Positions 12,263-23,644 are shown, counted from the first letter of the stretch. The stretch: 64,000 bases of DNA from Hordeum vulgare subsp. vulgare (GCF_904849725.1 NC_058519.1:25961267-26025266), one strand, 5' to 3'. Notes: a model not told the origin generated them from the sequence alone. Numbers and translations: made by a program.

Positions 12263-14325
12263 TCATCTCTCAACAGCTTGATGTTCAAGATAACATCAGC
12301 CACCCCAAGGTCCTTCATCTCTAAGTTTTGAGACAGAAAAGACTTGACCTCCTCAATTACTTTGAGGTTGGTTCCAAATATCAGTATGTCATCAACATAC
12401 AAGCACAATATAACTCCTTGCCCCCACCATGGCGATAGTATACACATTTGTCAGCTTCATTAACAACGAAGCCAACAGATGTCAGAGTTGTATTAAACTT
12501 CTCATGCCATTCCTTAGGTGCTTGTCTCAGACCATATAAAGATTTCAGCAACTTACACACCTTTCCTTCCCGACCTTCTATCACAAAGCCATCTGGCTGT
12601 TGCATATAGATTTCCTCATTTAGCTCTCCATTCAGGAAAGCCGTCTTAACGTCCATTTGATGAACGAGAAGACCATGAGAGGCCGCCAATGAGAGTAGTA
12701 CTCGAATGGTGGTCAGTTTAGCCAGAGGTGAATAAGTATCGAAGAAATCTTCTTCTTCTTTCTGGGCATAGCCCTTGGCCACAAGCCTAGCCTTGTACTT
12801 TTCAATCGTACCATCGGGCCTAAGCTTCTTTTTGAACACCCACTTGCATCCCAATGGTTTGCAACCATAGGGACAATCAGTGATTTCCCATGTCCCGTTA
12901 GCCATGATGGAATCCATCTCGCTACGGACCGCAACTTTCCAGTAATCAGCATCTGGAGAAGCATACGCTTCTGAAATAGAAGTGGGATTATCATCCACGA
13001 GGTATACGAAGAAATCATCACCAAAGGTCTTTGCAGTCCTTTGTCTCTTGCCCCTACCACGACCTTCCTCGTCATCTTCCTCAGGATTGTCATCATGTGT
13101 TTGTTCATAGTATTCCATAGGAATGGCAGGCTCAGGAGTTATCTCAGATTCCTGTCTAGAAGTGCTTTGCATAAATGTCATGGGAAATATATCATCAAAG
13201 AATGTAGCATCCCTCGACTCCATTATTGTACCGACCTTCACGTCAGGTACCTCAGATTTCACTACTAGAAATCTATAGCCTACGCTATTCTTAGCGTATC
13301 CCAAATTAACGCACTCCACAGTCTTTGGTCCAAGCTTACGCTTCTTGGGGATCGGTACATTGACTTTCGCCAAGCAGCCCAAGTACGTAAGTACGAGAGT
13401 GTCGTCCTTCTCTTCGACCACTCCTCGTAGGGAGTGACCTCATTATCTTTTGTAGGAACTTTATTCAGGACATGACACACGGTCAATATAGCCTCCCCCC
13501 ACCATGCCTTGGATAAACCCGATGTATCTAACATGGCGTTAACCAAATCAGTTAGAGTACGGTTTTTCCGCTCGGCAACCCCGTTTGACTGGGGTGAATA
13601 GGGAGGCGTCCTCTCATGAATAATGTCGTGTTCCGCACAAAATGAATCAAATTCGTTTGAGAAGAACTCTCCACCATGATCAGACCGGACTCGTTTAATT
13701 TTCTTTTCAAGTTGATTCTCAACTTCTGCCTTATAGATTTTAAAGTAGTGTAGAGCCTAATCTTTAGTATTTAACAGATACACATAGCAAAATCTAGTGG
13801 AATCATCTATCAATGTCATGAAGTATTTCTTTCCACCTTTAGTCAACACACCATTCATCTCACAAAGATCAGAATGTATGAGTTCTAATGGTGCCAAGTG
13901 TCTCTCCTCTGCAGCCTTGTGAGGCTTGCGAGGTTGCTTTGCTTGCACACACGAATGACACTTAGAACCTTTGGCTAAAGTGAAAGTTGGGATTAAATTC
14001 AGTTTTGCTAGCCGCGACATAACACCGAAACTTATGTGACAAAGACGTGAATGCCAAACTTCAGATTCATTAACACTCGAATGGATATTGTTCACGACTT
14101 TATTACGAAAATCTGCAAGAGAAAGGCGGAATAGACATCCGCACTCATAACCTTTTCCAACGAAAAGTCCATATTTCATAACTACTACTTTATTAGACTC
14201 GAATACCAACTTAAACCCTTCTCTACACAGAAGGGAGCCACTAACGAGGTTCTTCTTGATGGCGGGGACATGCTGCACGTTCTTCAGCTGCACGATCCTT
14301 CCCGAAGTAAACTTCAGATCGACCG
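12263..14325 (-). pseudogene. Copia retrotransposon pol relic (protease end, integrase, reverse transcriptase)
   Basis: Read on the minus strand in Copia order. First is the protease end (about 14325-14250), then the GAG-pre-integrase zinc region with WHSRLCH and CHSCVQAK (about 14050-13930). Next is the integrase core with DDSTRFCYVYLL and later SPQSNGVAERKNRT, then reverse transcriptase with KARLVAKGYAQ, QMDVKTAFLNGEL, SLYGLRQAPKEWHEKF and YVDDILIFG. It is broken: a TAG stop near 13757 inside integrase, a frame change near 13420, and a frame change in a G-run near 12425 just before YVDD. The RNase H end is cut off at 12262 by the LARD B LTR, and gag is deleted. The element could only be mobilised in trans. 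Confidence 0.92.
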
Positions 14326-14384
14326 TGCCAACACCAAGAACAGAAGCACTCGCTCCATTCCCGAAGTAAACTTCAGATCGACCG
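14299..14384 (-). repeat. 27-bp direct repeat at a deletion junction in the Copia relic
   Basis: The 27 bases at 14299-14325 recur exactly at 14358-14384. The inner copy belongs to the protease coding region. The outer copy abuts LTR sequence at the motif CGGTC, with all of gag missing between. It looks like filler DNA copied during break repair. Confidence 0.7.
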
Positions 14385-14624
14385 GCAAAAATAAGCGCGT
14401 AGGTACGCGAGGCGGGCGGCGGAGGAGTAGTGCGCGAGGGCAGCTTCTCTTCTCACTCTCCAATAGCATGTAGAAGAGAGTTTCTTATAAAGGGATCCAA
14501 ATTCTCCTCCACTAATAGGGTGGGACTAAATTTTTCATCACCTTGTCATGCCACCACCTAAATGGGTCCTTGGAGATTTTTCTAAAATTCTCTAATGGAC
14601 CTAAAGCCCCTGCCAATTTCAACA
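14385..14624 (-). repeat. Copia 5' LTR fragment
   Basis: On the minus strand it starts TGTTGAAATT and aligns with the first part of the LTR at 22694-23644. Shared features include the CCCATTAGAG-like block, a GGTGGTGGCATGACAAGGTG-like block and a TATA-like TTTATAAG (near 14485). It stops after TTTTTGCCGGTC, where it joins the 27-bp filler and protease sequence; about 650 bp of LTR are missing. Confidence 0.8.
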
Positions 14625-14830
14625 AGAAGCTCGCAAGAAGGCTGAAGTTACCCGCTGCTGGGCGGCGTAGGACGTTGCTAGGTGCAGACGAGGCGGGAAC
14701 GGCGAGCGGCGGCACGTGCTCCGGCGATAATCCGGCTTGACGTTAGCTAAGAATTCGCGGACAGAAAATGTGGAGAAAGGAGAGCTGAGGAAGTAAGGAG
14801 GTGAGAGAAAAGCTTCGCTACGCTAGCTAC
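14625..14830. other. Flank between Copia LTR and TPD1-like exon
   Basis: No gene seen. If the neighbouring exon was once spliced, this is the start of its intron, into which the Copia element inserted. It is rich in GC near 14640-14720. Confidence 0.4.
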
Positions 14831-14930
14831 CCGCATCGTCCACGGGGGCTGACGCGATGGAGACGGTGGAGCCGAGCGCGGCGAGCAGCACGACAAGAAC
14901 CCTCGCCGCCGGCGAGATAGACGCCCTCAT
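14831..14930 (-). pseudogene. Orphan first exon of a TPD1-like gene
   Basis: A 100-bp minus-strand exon from ATG (14930) to a GT donor (GCGG/GTAGC). It encodes MRASISPAARVLVVLLAALG and then 13 residues ending VDDA, a signal peptide. It is homologous to exon 1 of the intact gene at 26416: same 100-bp length, same reading-frame phase, and the same GTAGC donor. The matching second exon is absent to the left within the window; that space is filled by Copia and LARD insertions. Either it lies beyond the window in a transposon-expanded intron or it is lost. In-frame ATGs upstream exist on a longer open frame (to 15221), but homology supports 14930. Confidence 0.72.
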
Positions 14931-15300
14931 CTCTCTGAGGTATAAGACTAACACCGGAGATGGAACTGATACAGAGTACAGAGCCCTGCAGGCAGGATCT
15001 TGTCGTGCCCGTACCGTGTGAGGCTTGTACTTGACAATCCATTCATTCCCTTTCCAGAACCTTTTCCGGCCAATCAGACGTGAAATCGGTGGCCAGAAGA
15101 AGCCCTCGGGTCCCGGCGCACACCTTCCCGAATCTGCATGATTTGTGCGTGCACAATCCATGGATATTCCCTTCTTTCCCTTGCTTGATAAAATCTTTCG
15201 TAAAATCTCTGTGACAGGCACGTGACGGCCAACTGTTTCTCCCGTCCTGCTTTACCCCCCCCCCCCCCCCCCTTCTCTCTCTCTCTGCGATTTCGTTCAG
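14931..15300. other. Upstream flank of orphan exon with poly-C/CT tract
   Basis: No separate gene recognised. A run of 18 C (15255-15272) is followed by a CT microsatellite. It may contain the former promoter of the TPD1-like copy. Confidence 0.4.
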
Positions 15301-16473
15301 AGCAGTCTGCGTGCCGATGGACCTGAACCCCGAGCTAACGGTTCACGGTTATTACAAAACTGGGTTTAACGGTTCGGTCATTACTTTAAGTTTGATTGGT
15401 TTAGATTTTATTGGGTTGAGCTTTTTTTAGTTTGATTTTGGTTTAGGTATGTGAAGAAACCAGTTTAGGTATAGTTGATTATGGGTTTAAACAGTTTGGT
15501 TATAAACGGTTATAAACTATGAATTCAAACCGGTTTCTAGGCATTGGTTATGTGCAATAACAAACTATGACCGAGAACGAATATCTTTGATCCGCATGCA
15601 TGTTGTAACGCATTATATAATTATGTATTATCAAGAAATACCACATAAAAATCGGAAGTATTTGCTTGTGATTTGGCTAAGCAATTTTGTTTTAATACAC
15701 TTGTTAGTGAGCTATTCAAACATGGACATTTTTTTTGCCTTTTGATGTGTGTTGACTTTATTTTAAGGATTATTTTTGTTCTCAAACTGTTGTAGATGCA
15801 CTTATACCTTTTCTGTCTCATTTGCTTTTTAACTTGTCAATTTGTGTAATTATATGTACATTAAAGCAAACCCATAGTTATGTATTGGTTATAAATTCAC
15901 GGTTATGTATTGGGTTTAAGTTGGTTTGGGTGGAAAAAATAATGGGTTTAGTTTTGGTTGGGCTGAAAACGACATCAAATGGGTATGATTTAAGTATGAT
16001 TTTAAGAGATAAATGTATGAGTATGGTTCAAGTATGAAACCATTCTCAGCTTTATAGGCAGCCTTCGTCGCTGCTTATATATATATATATCTATCTATAC
16101 TGTAGCAGCCAAGGAAGGCTTGGGTACGGTGCAGCATTCTTGGCGCGGCGGCGGAGGGGAGAGCGCCGAGAATAAGCCGAGCCAGAGCGGATCGCTGTTT
16201 TTGTCAGCTAATTCATGATCAGTCAAATCACTTGGTGAGGAGACGGTGCTTCAATGCTCACGCGGGCACTCAATCGACCACAGTTTTAGTCACGTTGCCA
16301 CATTAGTACCTAGCTAGCGTAGGTAGATGAGCAAATAATGGAGTCAGTGTGCCACCCAGCTGCTGCCTCCATGATGCTTACTATTCCATTTGCAGAGTTC
16401 TCTTCTGCTCTGTGGTTTTTACAATCTTCTAAGTTCTAACCATGGTTTCGCATAGGGGGTTATGACATTCTAC
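15301..16473. other. Unassigned AT-rich repeat-like sequence
   Basis: No coding frame of note. The motifs GGTTTAGG, GGTTTAA, CACGGTTAT and GGTTATAAACGG recur at 15320-15560 and 15880-16030, suggesting the degenerate ends of a DNA transposon (hAT-like is possible). A TA microsatellite occupies 16075-16090. 16130-16470 shows nothing recognisable. Confidence 0.35.
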
Positions 16474-17351
16474 GGGTGTGTTTAGTTGGCATACTAAGGG
16501 GCTGTTTGGTTGGCAGCCCCAGCTTGCCACGCCTAACATTAGGCGAGCCACAAGTCCGTAGGCGCCTGTTTGGTTCTGCGCTGAGATTAGGCTCGCCACA
16601 ACATGAAGGGGATTATGCCGCAGAATTTTTCGCCAGATGTGTGGCGCTCATTTTTCCCGCCGCACCGCCCGCGGCGCGCCAACGCAGCCGAGAAAAATCC
16701 CCCCCCCCCAAGCGCCAAACTCGTTAAAGTCGCCCCTTCCTTTTTTCCCCATCCTCCAGTTCGTTGCTCCCCTCCCCCTCACTACAACCCCATGACAGAG
16801 AGCTTCCCCTGAATCTCTAATTGATCTCGTTGAAGATAAGATGCAATATTATACTAGCTGGTAAATTCCTCCCCTCCGCAGCAATCATCTCATCCATCTC
16901 ATCTCTCCCTTGGCTCATATTCATCACGTATGTGCAGATCTGGGCCTCTTTATTTTTCAAGAAAAAACAACAACCATCTACCAAGATTTGAGGGATTTCC
17001 CAATATATTCGGCTGATTGTTTGTATTCCTATTGTGCGTATACTACTGTCTTCTCTCTCAGATTCAGAGGTCAAATTTCTGTCAAGAGATAAGGTAACAA
17101 CACACCCCCTTCTGTATTTTGCTTCATGTGTGTACGAGTGACAGAACAAATAATCAATGCAATGTAAAATATGCTGTGTGAATGTAAGATTTCGAGTTTC
17201 CTATGTTATTTTCTCAAAGATCTGGTGCATCATAGGTTCTTTGCTTGAGTAATTAAAGTTCCCCTCTGTTCAACTCTTTTCAGATAATTTTTTATGTACT
17301 TATACACACTGATGCCATCATAGTTTTATTAACTGTATTATTGTTTCATAG

Positions 17352-18737
17352 ATGGGTTCAAGTATATTATGCTTACAATATTACACGCATTACTATCTGT
17401 ACCACATGTGGAGGAGAAGATTGTTTGCTGCCATTATTGTGTGTTTAGCCATGTACTGGTACAAGATTAATATTCAAAAAAGGAAGAGAAAATATGTAAC
17501 TTATGCTCCCATGCTCGAACGAGATGTTGAAAGGGTGTCACGACTAAACTGTATGTACTATGGAACTGAGGCTCACTGCATAAGTGAGCTGCGCATGCGG
17601 AAAGTTGTTTTTCACAAGTTGTGTGCCAACCTGAGACGTCGTGGTCTGTTGGTGGACACTTTCCATGTATCAGTGGAGGAGCAAATTGCCATGTTCATCC
17701 ATGTTGTGGGACATAACTGGAAAAACAGATCAGTTGGTTTTGAGTTTTATCGATCAGGCGAGACAGTTAGTAGGTACTTCAATGCTGTTTTAGATGCCCT
17801 GTGTGTCCTTGCCCGTGATGTCATATGCATAAGATCCATTGAAACACATTCGAAGATAACAAGTAGCTCCAGATTTCACCCTTACTTTGAGGTATATCCA
17901 AAACTATTCATTAGTATCTGCAATCTATTTATAGATTCCATTCAGTCCATTTGAAACTAGTTCTATGTTTTCATAGGGATGCATAGGAGCTCTGGATGGT
18001 ACTCATATACCGGCATGTGTGCCTATCCACATGCAGGATAGGTTTAGGGGTAGAAAGTGCATTCCCACACAAAATGTGCTAGCAGCCGTTGATTTTGACC
18101 TAAGGTTTATATATGTTTTTGCTGGATGGGAGGGATCTGCCCATGATTCTTATGTGCTCCAAGATGCCCTATCTCGTCCCAATGGCCTTAAAATACCAGA
18201 AGGTGGGATTCTAACCCATGGCTTCAAACTAAAACTTGCTTTGGTCCTTAGCTAATGTGTTAGCAACATGATGATGTAGGTAAATTTTTTCTAGCGGATG
18301 CGGGATATGCTGCAAGACCTGGTATACTGCCCCCATATCGTGGTGTTCGATATCACCTAAAAGAATATAGGGGAGCTAGAGAGCCGGAGAACCCAAGAGA
18401 GTTATTCAACCATCGCCATTCCTCACTTAGAACAACTGTGGAAAGAGCATTTGGTACCTTGAAGAACAGATTTAAAATATTTGCAAGTCAGCCATTCTTC
18501 CCTCTGAAAACACAAATAAAAATTGTGTTTGCTTGTTGTGCACTCCATAACTGGATCCTAGATGATGGTCCGGATGAGTATGTCTATGATGATGCTACTT
18601 GGTACTCTGCTCTTCCACGGAGTAGAAGAAACCGTCGTGACGTTTACCAGGAGAGTCAGGCATGGGCACACAAAAGGGATGTACTAGCTCAAAAAATGTG
18701 GGAGGATAACTTAGCAGATCAAGATCAAGACGATTAA
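17352..18737 (+). CDS. PIF/Harbinger DDE transposase
   Basis: Three exons: 17352-17891, 17977-18202 and 18280-18737, joined by GT-AG introns. Together they give 1224 nt in one frame, 407 residues. The N-terminal part (ELRMRKVVFHKL, about residues 75-90) resembles the helix-rich DUF8040 region that precedes plant Harbinger catalytic domains. The DDE domain follows: GALDGTHI (first Asp) at the start of exon 2, FAGWEGSAHDS (second Asp), LADAGY opening exon 3, then the final Glu in TTVERAFGTLKNRF. It cuts and joins transposon ends in the nucleus together with the Myb-like partner. The start is the first ATG of the frame. It is preceded by TTTCATAG, an acceptor-like sequence, so a 5' UTR intron is likely. 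Confidence 0.9.
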
Positions 18738-18929
18738 GAAGTGAATATGTAATATGTCATATTTCTATGTATCAAACATGAGTGTTATTTTGTTATATGT
18801 GAGACTATGTTGGTTCTACCTTTGTTAACTTGTTGCACTTATTTGCACTTTAGTAAAATTGTTGGTTGTTTCATGCCTGTTTGCCTCACCACTTTTTTAT
18901 TAAAATGACTCTCTCCGTTAGAAACAACG

Positions 18930-19967
18930 ATGGCTAAGGGAAAGGTGAAGGTTGATGGTGATGAGAAACAGAGGACTATTTCTTGGGCTGATGATCAGAC
19001 CAAGTTTATGTTAGATTGGTGCATTGAATACATGAAGGAACAACATGCAGGATTTAGGTTCAGGAAGCATCATCTTATGAAGTGTGCTGATGCTTTAAAT
19101 AGAAAATTTGCTATGGGGGTGAAACTTTCTCAAGTTGATCGTCACTTCAGGCACTACAAAGAAAATTGGAAGTACATTGCCGCAGCAATCAGCAAGAGTG
19201 GCAATGTTTTTGATGCTATTAGATGTGTGGTAACCATTTCCGAGTCAGAAAAGTCTTGCCTCAATGTATGTATAATATAGTTTCTTTTTGAAACTTACTA
19301 TGATTATTGCATTTAGGAACTTAATTTCTTTGTTCTTTTGATGCAGGATAGAGCAAGGCGCTTGCTTTCCAAGCCTATCAAGTTTTACTATGAGATGCAG
19401 GAGTTATTCACAGGCACTAGTGCTGATGGTTCTTTGGCCATGGACCAGCATACATGCACAATTGATTCTGATGACTTGGACAGTGATGAAGGGTTGTATG
19501 ACCTTAACAGCTATCCACAATATGAGGGGCCACTTGAGGAGGATTCTGGTACTTTGCCAACAACATATGTTCCTAAAAGGCCTCCAATTCCTGTAGGTGG
19601 TGATAATTCCTCATCTAGCACTAGTCGTGTTGGTACGAAGCGCCCAAGAGGTAGCAGGTCACCTAAGAAGCCATCAAAAACCAAGAGTCGTTTCGTGGAG
19701 TCCGCTGAGGAAATCAACTCCACATTGAGGTCACTCCAGCAATCACTTATTGCCGCTGCTCCTCCCCAAATGCCCCAAGTTGTTGACCCTTATGCTAGTT
19801 TATGGCAGAGGTTGGAGGTACTCCCAATTACCACTGATCAGAGAATTGCTGTTGGTGTGCACTTATCTTCCAAGGACAATGAAGGTTTGCGTAGTTGGTT
19901 ATGTAGTGCAAGCGACAAAACTTTTGAAACTTGGGTCTGGAAGTTCTTTAACAAAGATGACATTTAG
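18930..19967 (+). CDS. Myb/SANT-like DNA-binding protein of PIF/Harbinger element
   Basis: Two exons, 18930-19265 and 19347-19967, with an 81-bp GTATGT..GCAG intron; 318 residues. Residues about 14-105 form a Myb/SANT-like domain (ISWADDQTKFMLDW, then HHLMKCADALNRKF and HFRHYKENWKYI). The middle is acidic and low in complexity (DSDDLDSDEGLYDLN). A basic stretch follows (KRPRGSRSPKKPSKTKSR), a probable nuclear localisation signal. Such proteins bind subterminal sequences and help the transposase enter the nucleus. Here the gene follows the transposase in the same direction, 192 bp after its stop, so it has its own promoter or shares a transcript. Confidence 0.88.
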
Positions 19968-20628
19968 AAGATAGCAACCTATGAAGTTTGCAAGTTTCTC
20001 ACTTGTGATGTTTAGAAGATGGCAACTTGTGAACTTTAGAAGATGACAACTTTTGGTAATTAGGACATGATAACGTGTGATGTGTCTGCTCACTACTTTT
20101 GGGAGTTGAACTTGTGCTATGACCATTGCTTTTGGGAAGTGGATCTTTTGATGTGTAGTGTAACACTTTATTGTAACTTGGCTGAAACTTGTGATATGGC
20201 TAGAACTATTAATTGTGACATTGTTCTTGAAAACATCATTTCGCGACTTTATGAATGATGCTTGAAACTTGCATGCATCTATCTTATTTTGTATCTTTAT
20301 ACTGATTGGGGTTGCTTATTTTTACGCTGATGGGATTAATAGAAATTCTCGAATCTATTTTATTGTTATTATTGTTGTGACTAAATATTCTTACATTTAT
20401 TAGAGCATGCTATATATATATGTGTTTTTTGCCATATGTGGGAGAAAACCAAACACAGACCACAGTTTTTTGCCAACATGTGTGGAAGCAATCCAAACGA
20501 ACACCACACAAAATTTGCCACACCTAACCTAAGGCATGGCTACCAACCAAACAATTTGATTTTGCCACATATTGAGGCAAGCCACAGGTGTGGCTGGCAC
20601 CTCACCTTAGGCGTGGCATTTTAAGTCT
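19968..20628. other. 3' non-coding and subterminal region of the PIF element
   Basis: Contains a short tandem stretch just after the Myb-like stop (AGAAGATAGCAACCTATGAA, AGAAGATGGCAACTTGTGAA, AGAAGATGACAACTTTTGG; 19965-20060), then AT-rich UTR. From 20430 there are repeated GCCACA/TGTGGC subterminal motifs leading into the right TIR. Confidence 0.6.
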
Positions 20629-20941
20629 CCAACCAAACAGCCCCTAAGTTTTTCACACTTTGTCGCGCCCACACGCCACAAGTTCGACCGGGTTAAGCCC
20701 CTTGTTTGGTTTGTATCCATACTTTTGGCAAGATTCTTTTAATGCAAATTAGACCCCATATGTTATTGGCTTCGAAAAGTGTGACAAAGTTATCTAAGTG
20801 TGGCAAAGTATGGCGTCAATTTTGCACGCCTAACAATAAAAACATATATGGCCATTGGCCAAAAAATGTGATAAATGGTGGCATGATATGTATATGAACC
20901 AAACATGCCCTGTCATTGACGCCATAGCGCACTAAATTGCA

Positions 20942-21034
20942 CTTCCCCTATCCCAAAACAAGTGACACAAATTTAATATTAAGTTGATAAATTTTTGTAT
21001 TAAAACATCGTCACTTATTTTAAGATGGAGGAAG
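20942..21034. mobile_element. Short Stowaway-like MITE
   Basis: About 93 bp with inverted ends CTTCCCCTATCCCAAAACAAGTGAC and its imperfect complement ending TAAGATGGAGGAAG. Followed by TA and preceded by CA, a diverged TA duplication. Confidence 0.6.
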
Positions 21035-21036
21035 TA

Positions 21037-21625
21037 CATGATATACTTAGTGCAAGGCCCCTTTAAACGTTCTAGAAGACAACTATACATCAAGATAGTG
21101 GAAGTGAACAGTAACTTTGTAAAATATTTTAAAAATATGAATTTGTTTACAGCAAACTTTGACAAATATTTTAATAGTTTGCAAAATTTCAGTACTAAAT
21201 CACATTTTTTGAAGTCGTGACCAAAAAAAATTAGTGCTTCAAAATGCTTCTGAAAGTAGCATTTTTAGAGTTTCGATTTTGTTTTTTTTGCCACGACTTT
21301 CACAAATGTGATTTCATGATGAAATTATACGGACACTTAAAAAATTGTCAGAGTTGATTTGTTTTTTAACATTTTTACAATATTTTATGAATTTACTGTT
21401 CAACCAAACTCATTTGAGCTCGGATGCAAAAACATCATGTCTCAAGATAGTGCGCTATTTATAGTTAATATAAAATCAAGAGGTTTATTTTGAAACAAAG
21501 GGAGTACTATGCTTCTAACTAATTAAAATACACCTCTGCATAGGTAACATGAGAAAATAGGGTACCGATGCACAAGAAATCTTTGATGGCATCCATGGGA
21601 ATTAGAAGGAAAAAAATAAAAAGGT
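21037..21625. other. AT-rich sequence without genes
   Basis: No coding frame recognised. The stretch ends near 21506 with TTGAAACAAAGGGAGTA, which resembles a Stowaway right terminus. A longer mariner-type element spanning 20942-21506 with a rearranged left end is possible. Confidence 0.35.
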
Positions 21626-21630
21626 TGACG

Positions 21631-21893
21631 TATTATCTCTGTTCTTTTTTACTCCGTGTATAAGATCTGTATCAAGTCAAACTTTAAGAAATTTGACCAA
21701 AATTTTTATTTAAAAATACCAACATCCACAATACCAAATATATAATATGAAACTACATTTCATAATGAATCTAAGGATACTAATTTGGTATTGTGAATTT
21801 TAATACTTTTTCTATAAGTTTAGTCAAATTAGATATACTTTAACTTCAGACAAAATTTATATGCAGACTAAAAATAAATGAAGGAAATAAATA
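21631..21893. mobile_element. Stowaway-type MITE, degenerate ends
   Basis: About 260 bp, internally palindromic: the left arm CAAACTTTAAGAAATTTGACC, ATACCAACATCCACAATACC mirrors the right arm GGTATTGTGAATTTTAATAC, TTAGTCAAATT. It matches a common grass Stowaway layout; the termini are mutated. Confidence 0.65.
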
Positions 21894-22693
21894 TTCTTTG
21901 TGGCAAAAAGTCTCCTCTTTTTTGGAATAGAACCTATCAGAAACTGCAAATTGTAGATAAGCCCCGTATAACTTGTAAAAAGGATCTCATAGAAGTGAGA
22001 TTGCAACAAGGACCGGAATTGCACCTAGATGGAATCGATATTGTCGGCGTCAAGGACGATGCCAATTGGTCGATATGTCCATCTCCATGGTCCCATGCAT
22101 GCCATGGACTTGATTTTAAAGTAGTACTGCATCTCCTTAAACCCTCTTCAGTCGCACCCTCAACAGACCCCTCAAGGTACGTTTTTTTCCACTGGCGTCG
22201 AAAACCCCCCTAGTCGCGTCCATAGGACGTCGATTTTCACCGGTTCTGTCCATTTTTTGGCACGGTGATCCTTGACCGAACCCAGTGTACTGAGCGGGTC
22301 GCCTGGAAGGAAAAACGGCACATGGACCATCATTGTCAGGCGAAAAACGTTTTTTCCACCTTCGGATTCGCCTCCCCCCGCGCGCACTACACCTTTCGTC
22401 GCCGTGTCGATCCCGCCGCCGCCGACCTGCCTACCGTCGCTAGAAAGTCCATCTTTCCGACGAGAAAGAGAGGGTTCACCGCGGCATCATTCCCCTGCTT
22501 CTAGGTGAGCTTTTCCGGTGCCAATGCGGTGCCAGCATCAGCAAACGACCACATAGTCTGCACCTCGCGCGCCGTCGTCGACCTGTTGGAAGACGCGCAA
22601 CACCTTGCCGTTGAGCCCCTCCTCCCCATAGGCGGCCAGTTCTGTCCTGATCGACACGAGCCGCAATGGCGTGTCGTCCTGCGCCGTTTGGAT
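21894..22693. other. Unassigned sequence, GC-rich from 22370
   Basis: No gene recognised. 22170-22340 resembles intergenic repeat sequence often seen near Triticeae genes (CCACTGGCGTCG). 22505-22693 is GC-rich with open frames on both strands but no known motif. Confidence 0.35.
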
Positions 22694-23644
22694 TGTTGAA
22701 ATTTGGAGGTGGGCTTTAGGCCCATTAGAGAATTTCAGAAAAATCTCCAAGGGCCCATGTAGGTGGTGGCATGACAAGGTGGTGGGAGTTTAGTCCCACC
22801 CCGCTAGTGGAGGAGAGTTTGGACCCCTTTATAAGGGTCTCTCTTCCACATGCTATTGGAGAGTGAGAAGAGAAGGTGCCCTCGCGCACTCCTCGCCACG
22901 CCACGCCTCGTCACGACGCGCCGCGGGTTGCGGGAATGAGCCGAGCCGAGCTCATACCTACGTGCTTATTTTTGCCGGTCAGGAACGGAGAATACGTAAC
23001 GGACAAGGCACGATCCGAGACGTCGGATCGTGGCTGTTACCGACTCGGACGTGGGCATGGCCCATGTCTCTCCACCCAGCCGCCTTTATAAGCACGCGAT
23101 CGCCTACCCTAGATGTCACGAGAATCAGATCACATCTGCCTCACGCGTTCGTTCCTTGACTGCCGCTGCCGCCGGCGACTCCGTCTCGTTTACCGCGTAC
23201 ACGGTCGACGGGAGAGCAGGCCTCCGAAACCTCGCCTCTCCGGTTCCTGTACGGGAGAGGGGCGATTAGGTTTTTGGGGAGCGATCACGCGACTGCTCGC
23301 CTCCGTCCGTCTGCTTCGTCTATGTCCGCGTCGCCCTCGTCATCGCCATGTCTTCACCAAGCGAAGCCGACCGTCTCCGCGAGGAAGCCGAGAAAAAGAC
23401 GGCAGAGGATACTGCCGCCGCCGCCGCTGCTGCTACGGCCAACTGGCCGATTGGAGGGTATGACTCGTTTATCCTCATGTTCGTATTTATCCTAGCAGTA
23501 CTACTTGTTTGCATAGATGTATCCACTATATGCGTAGTATGTGCTAGGTTAGCTCAAGATCAGTATGTCATTAGTCTAGTTAATGCCATGCTAGTTATTA
23601 TTTCGTGGATTAATATACTCGGAAAATTGCCTATTTACTCAACA
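22694..23644 (+). repeat. Copia LTR, apparently solo
   Basis: Begins TGTTGAAATTT and ends TTTACTCAACA, giving TGTTGA/TCAACA inverted ends. The first 280 bp match the LTR of the minus-strand Copia relic at 14385-14624. A TATA-like CTTTATAAG lies at about 22827-22835. No primer site or gag follows, so it looks like a solo LTR of the same family. Flanking pentamers (TGGAT left, ATTGG right) do not match, so one end may be altered. A frame within it (23348-23863) runs across the LTR end and is not a gene. Confidence 0.72.

Larger units (their letters stand above)
16498..20644 (+). mobile_element. Complete PIF/Harbinger transposon with two genes
   Basis: 4147 bp bounded by perfect 16-bp terminal inverted repeats GGGGCTGTTTGGTTGG (16498-16513, complement at 20629-20644). 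It is flanked on both sides by TAA (16495-16497 and 20645-20647), the 3-bp target preference of this superfamily. Inside, on the same strand, lie a DDE transposase gene (17352-18737) and a Myb/SANT-like gene (18930-19967), the two proteins PIF/Pong elements need. Subterminal regions hold many copies of GCCACGCCTAA / TTAGGCGTGGC-type motifs in both orientations (16525-16610, 20510-20615), probable transposase binding sites. Exact TIRs, exact target duplication and open frames suggest a recent, perhaps autonomous, insertion. Confidence 0.93.
16474..20910. mobile_element. Possible outer Harbinger-like MITE interrupted by the PIF element
   Basis: Outside the PIF element, the left side begins GGGTGTGTTTAGTT (16474) and the right side ends AACCAAACATGCCC (20910), whose complement is GGGCATGTTTGGTT. 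20648-20900 carries repeated TGTGGCAAAGT-like motifs typical of Harbinger MITEs. No clean 3-bp duplication is seen (TAC left, TGT right), so this is tentative. Confidence 0.35.

Noticed and set aside
14823..15221. 132-codon minus-strand frame extending the TPD1-like exon upstream
   Set aside because: Only the part from 14930 matches the intact paralogue; the upstream part has no similarity and the signal peptide must be N-terminal.
16091..16110. TCTATCTATACTGTAGCAGCC as Helitron 5' end
   Set aside because: TC start and distance are possible, but it lies next to a TA/TC microsatellite, and nothing links it to the 3' end at 25608.
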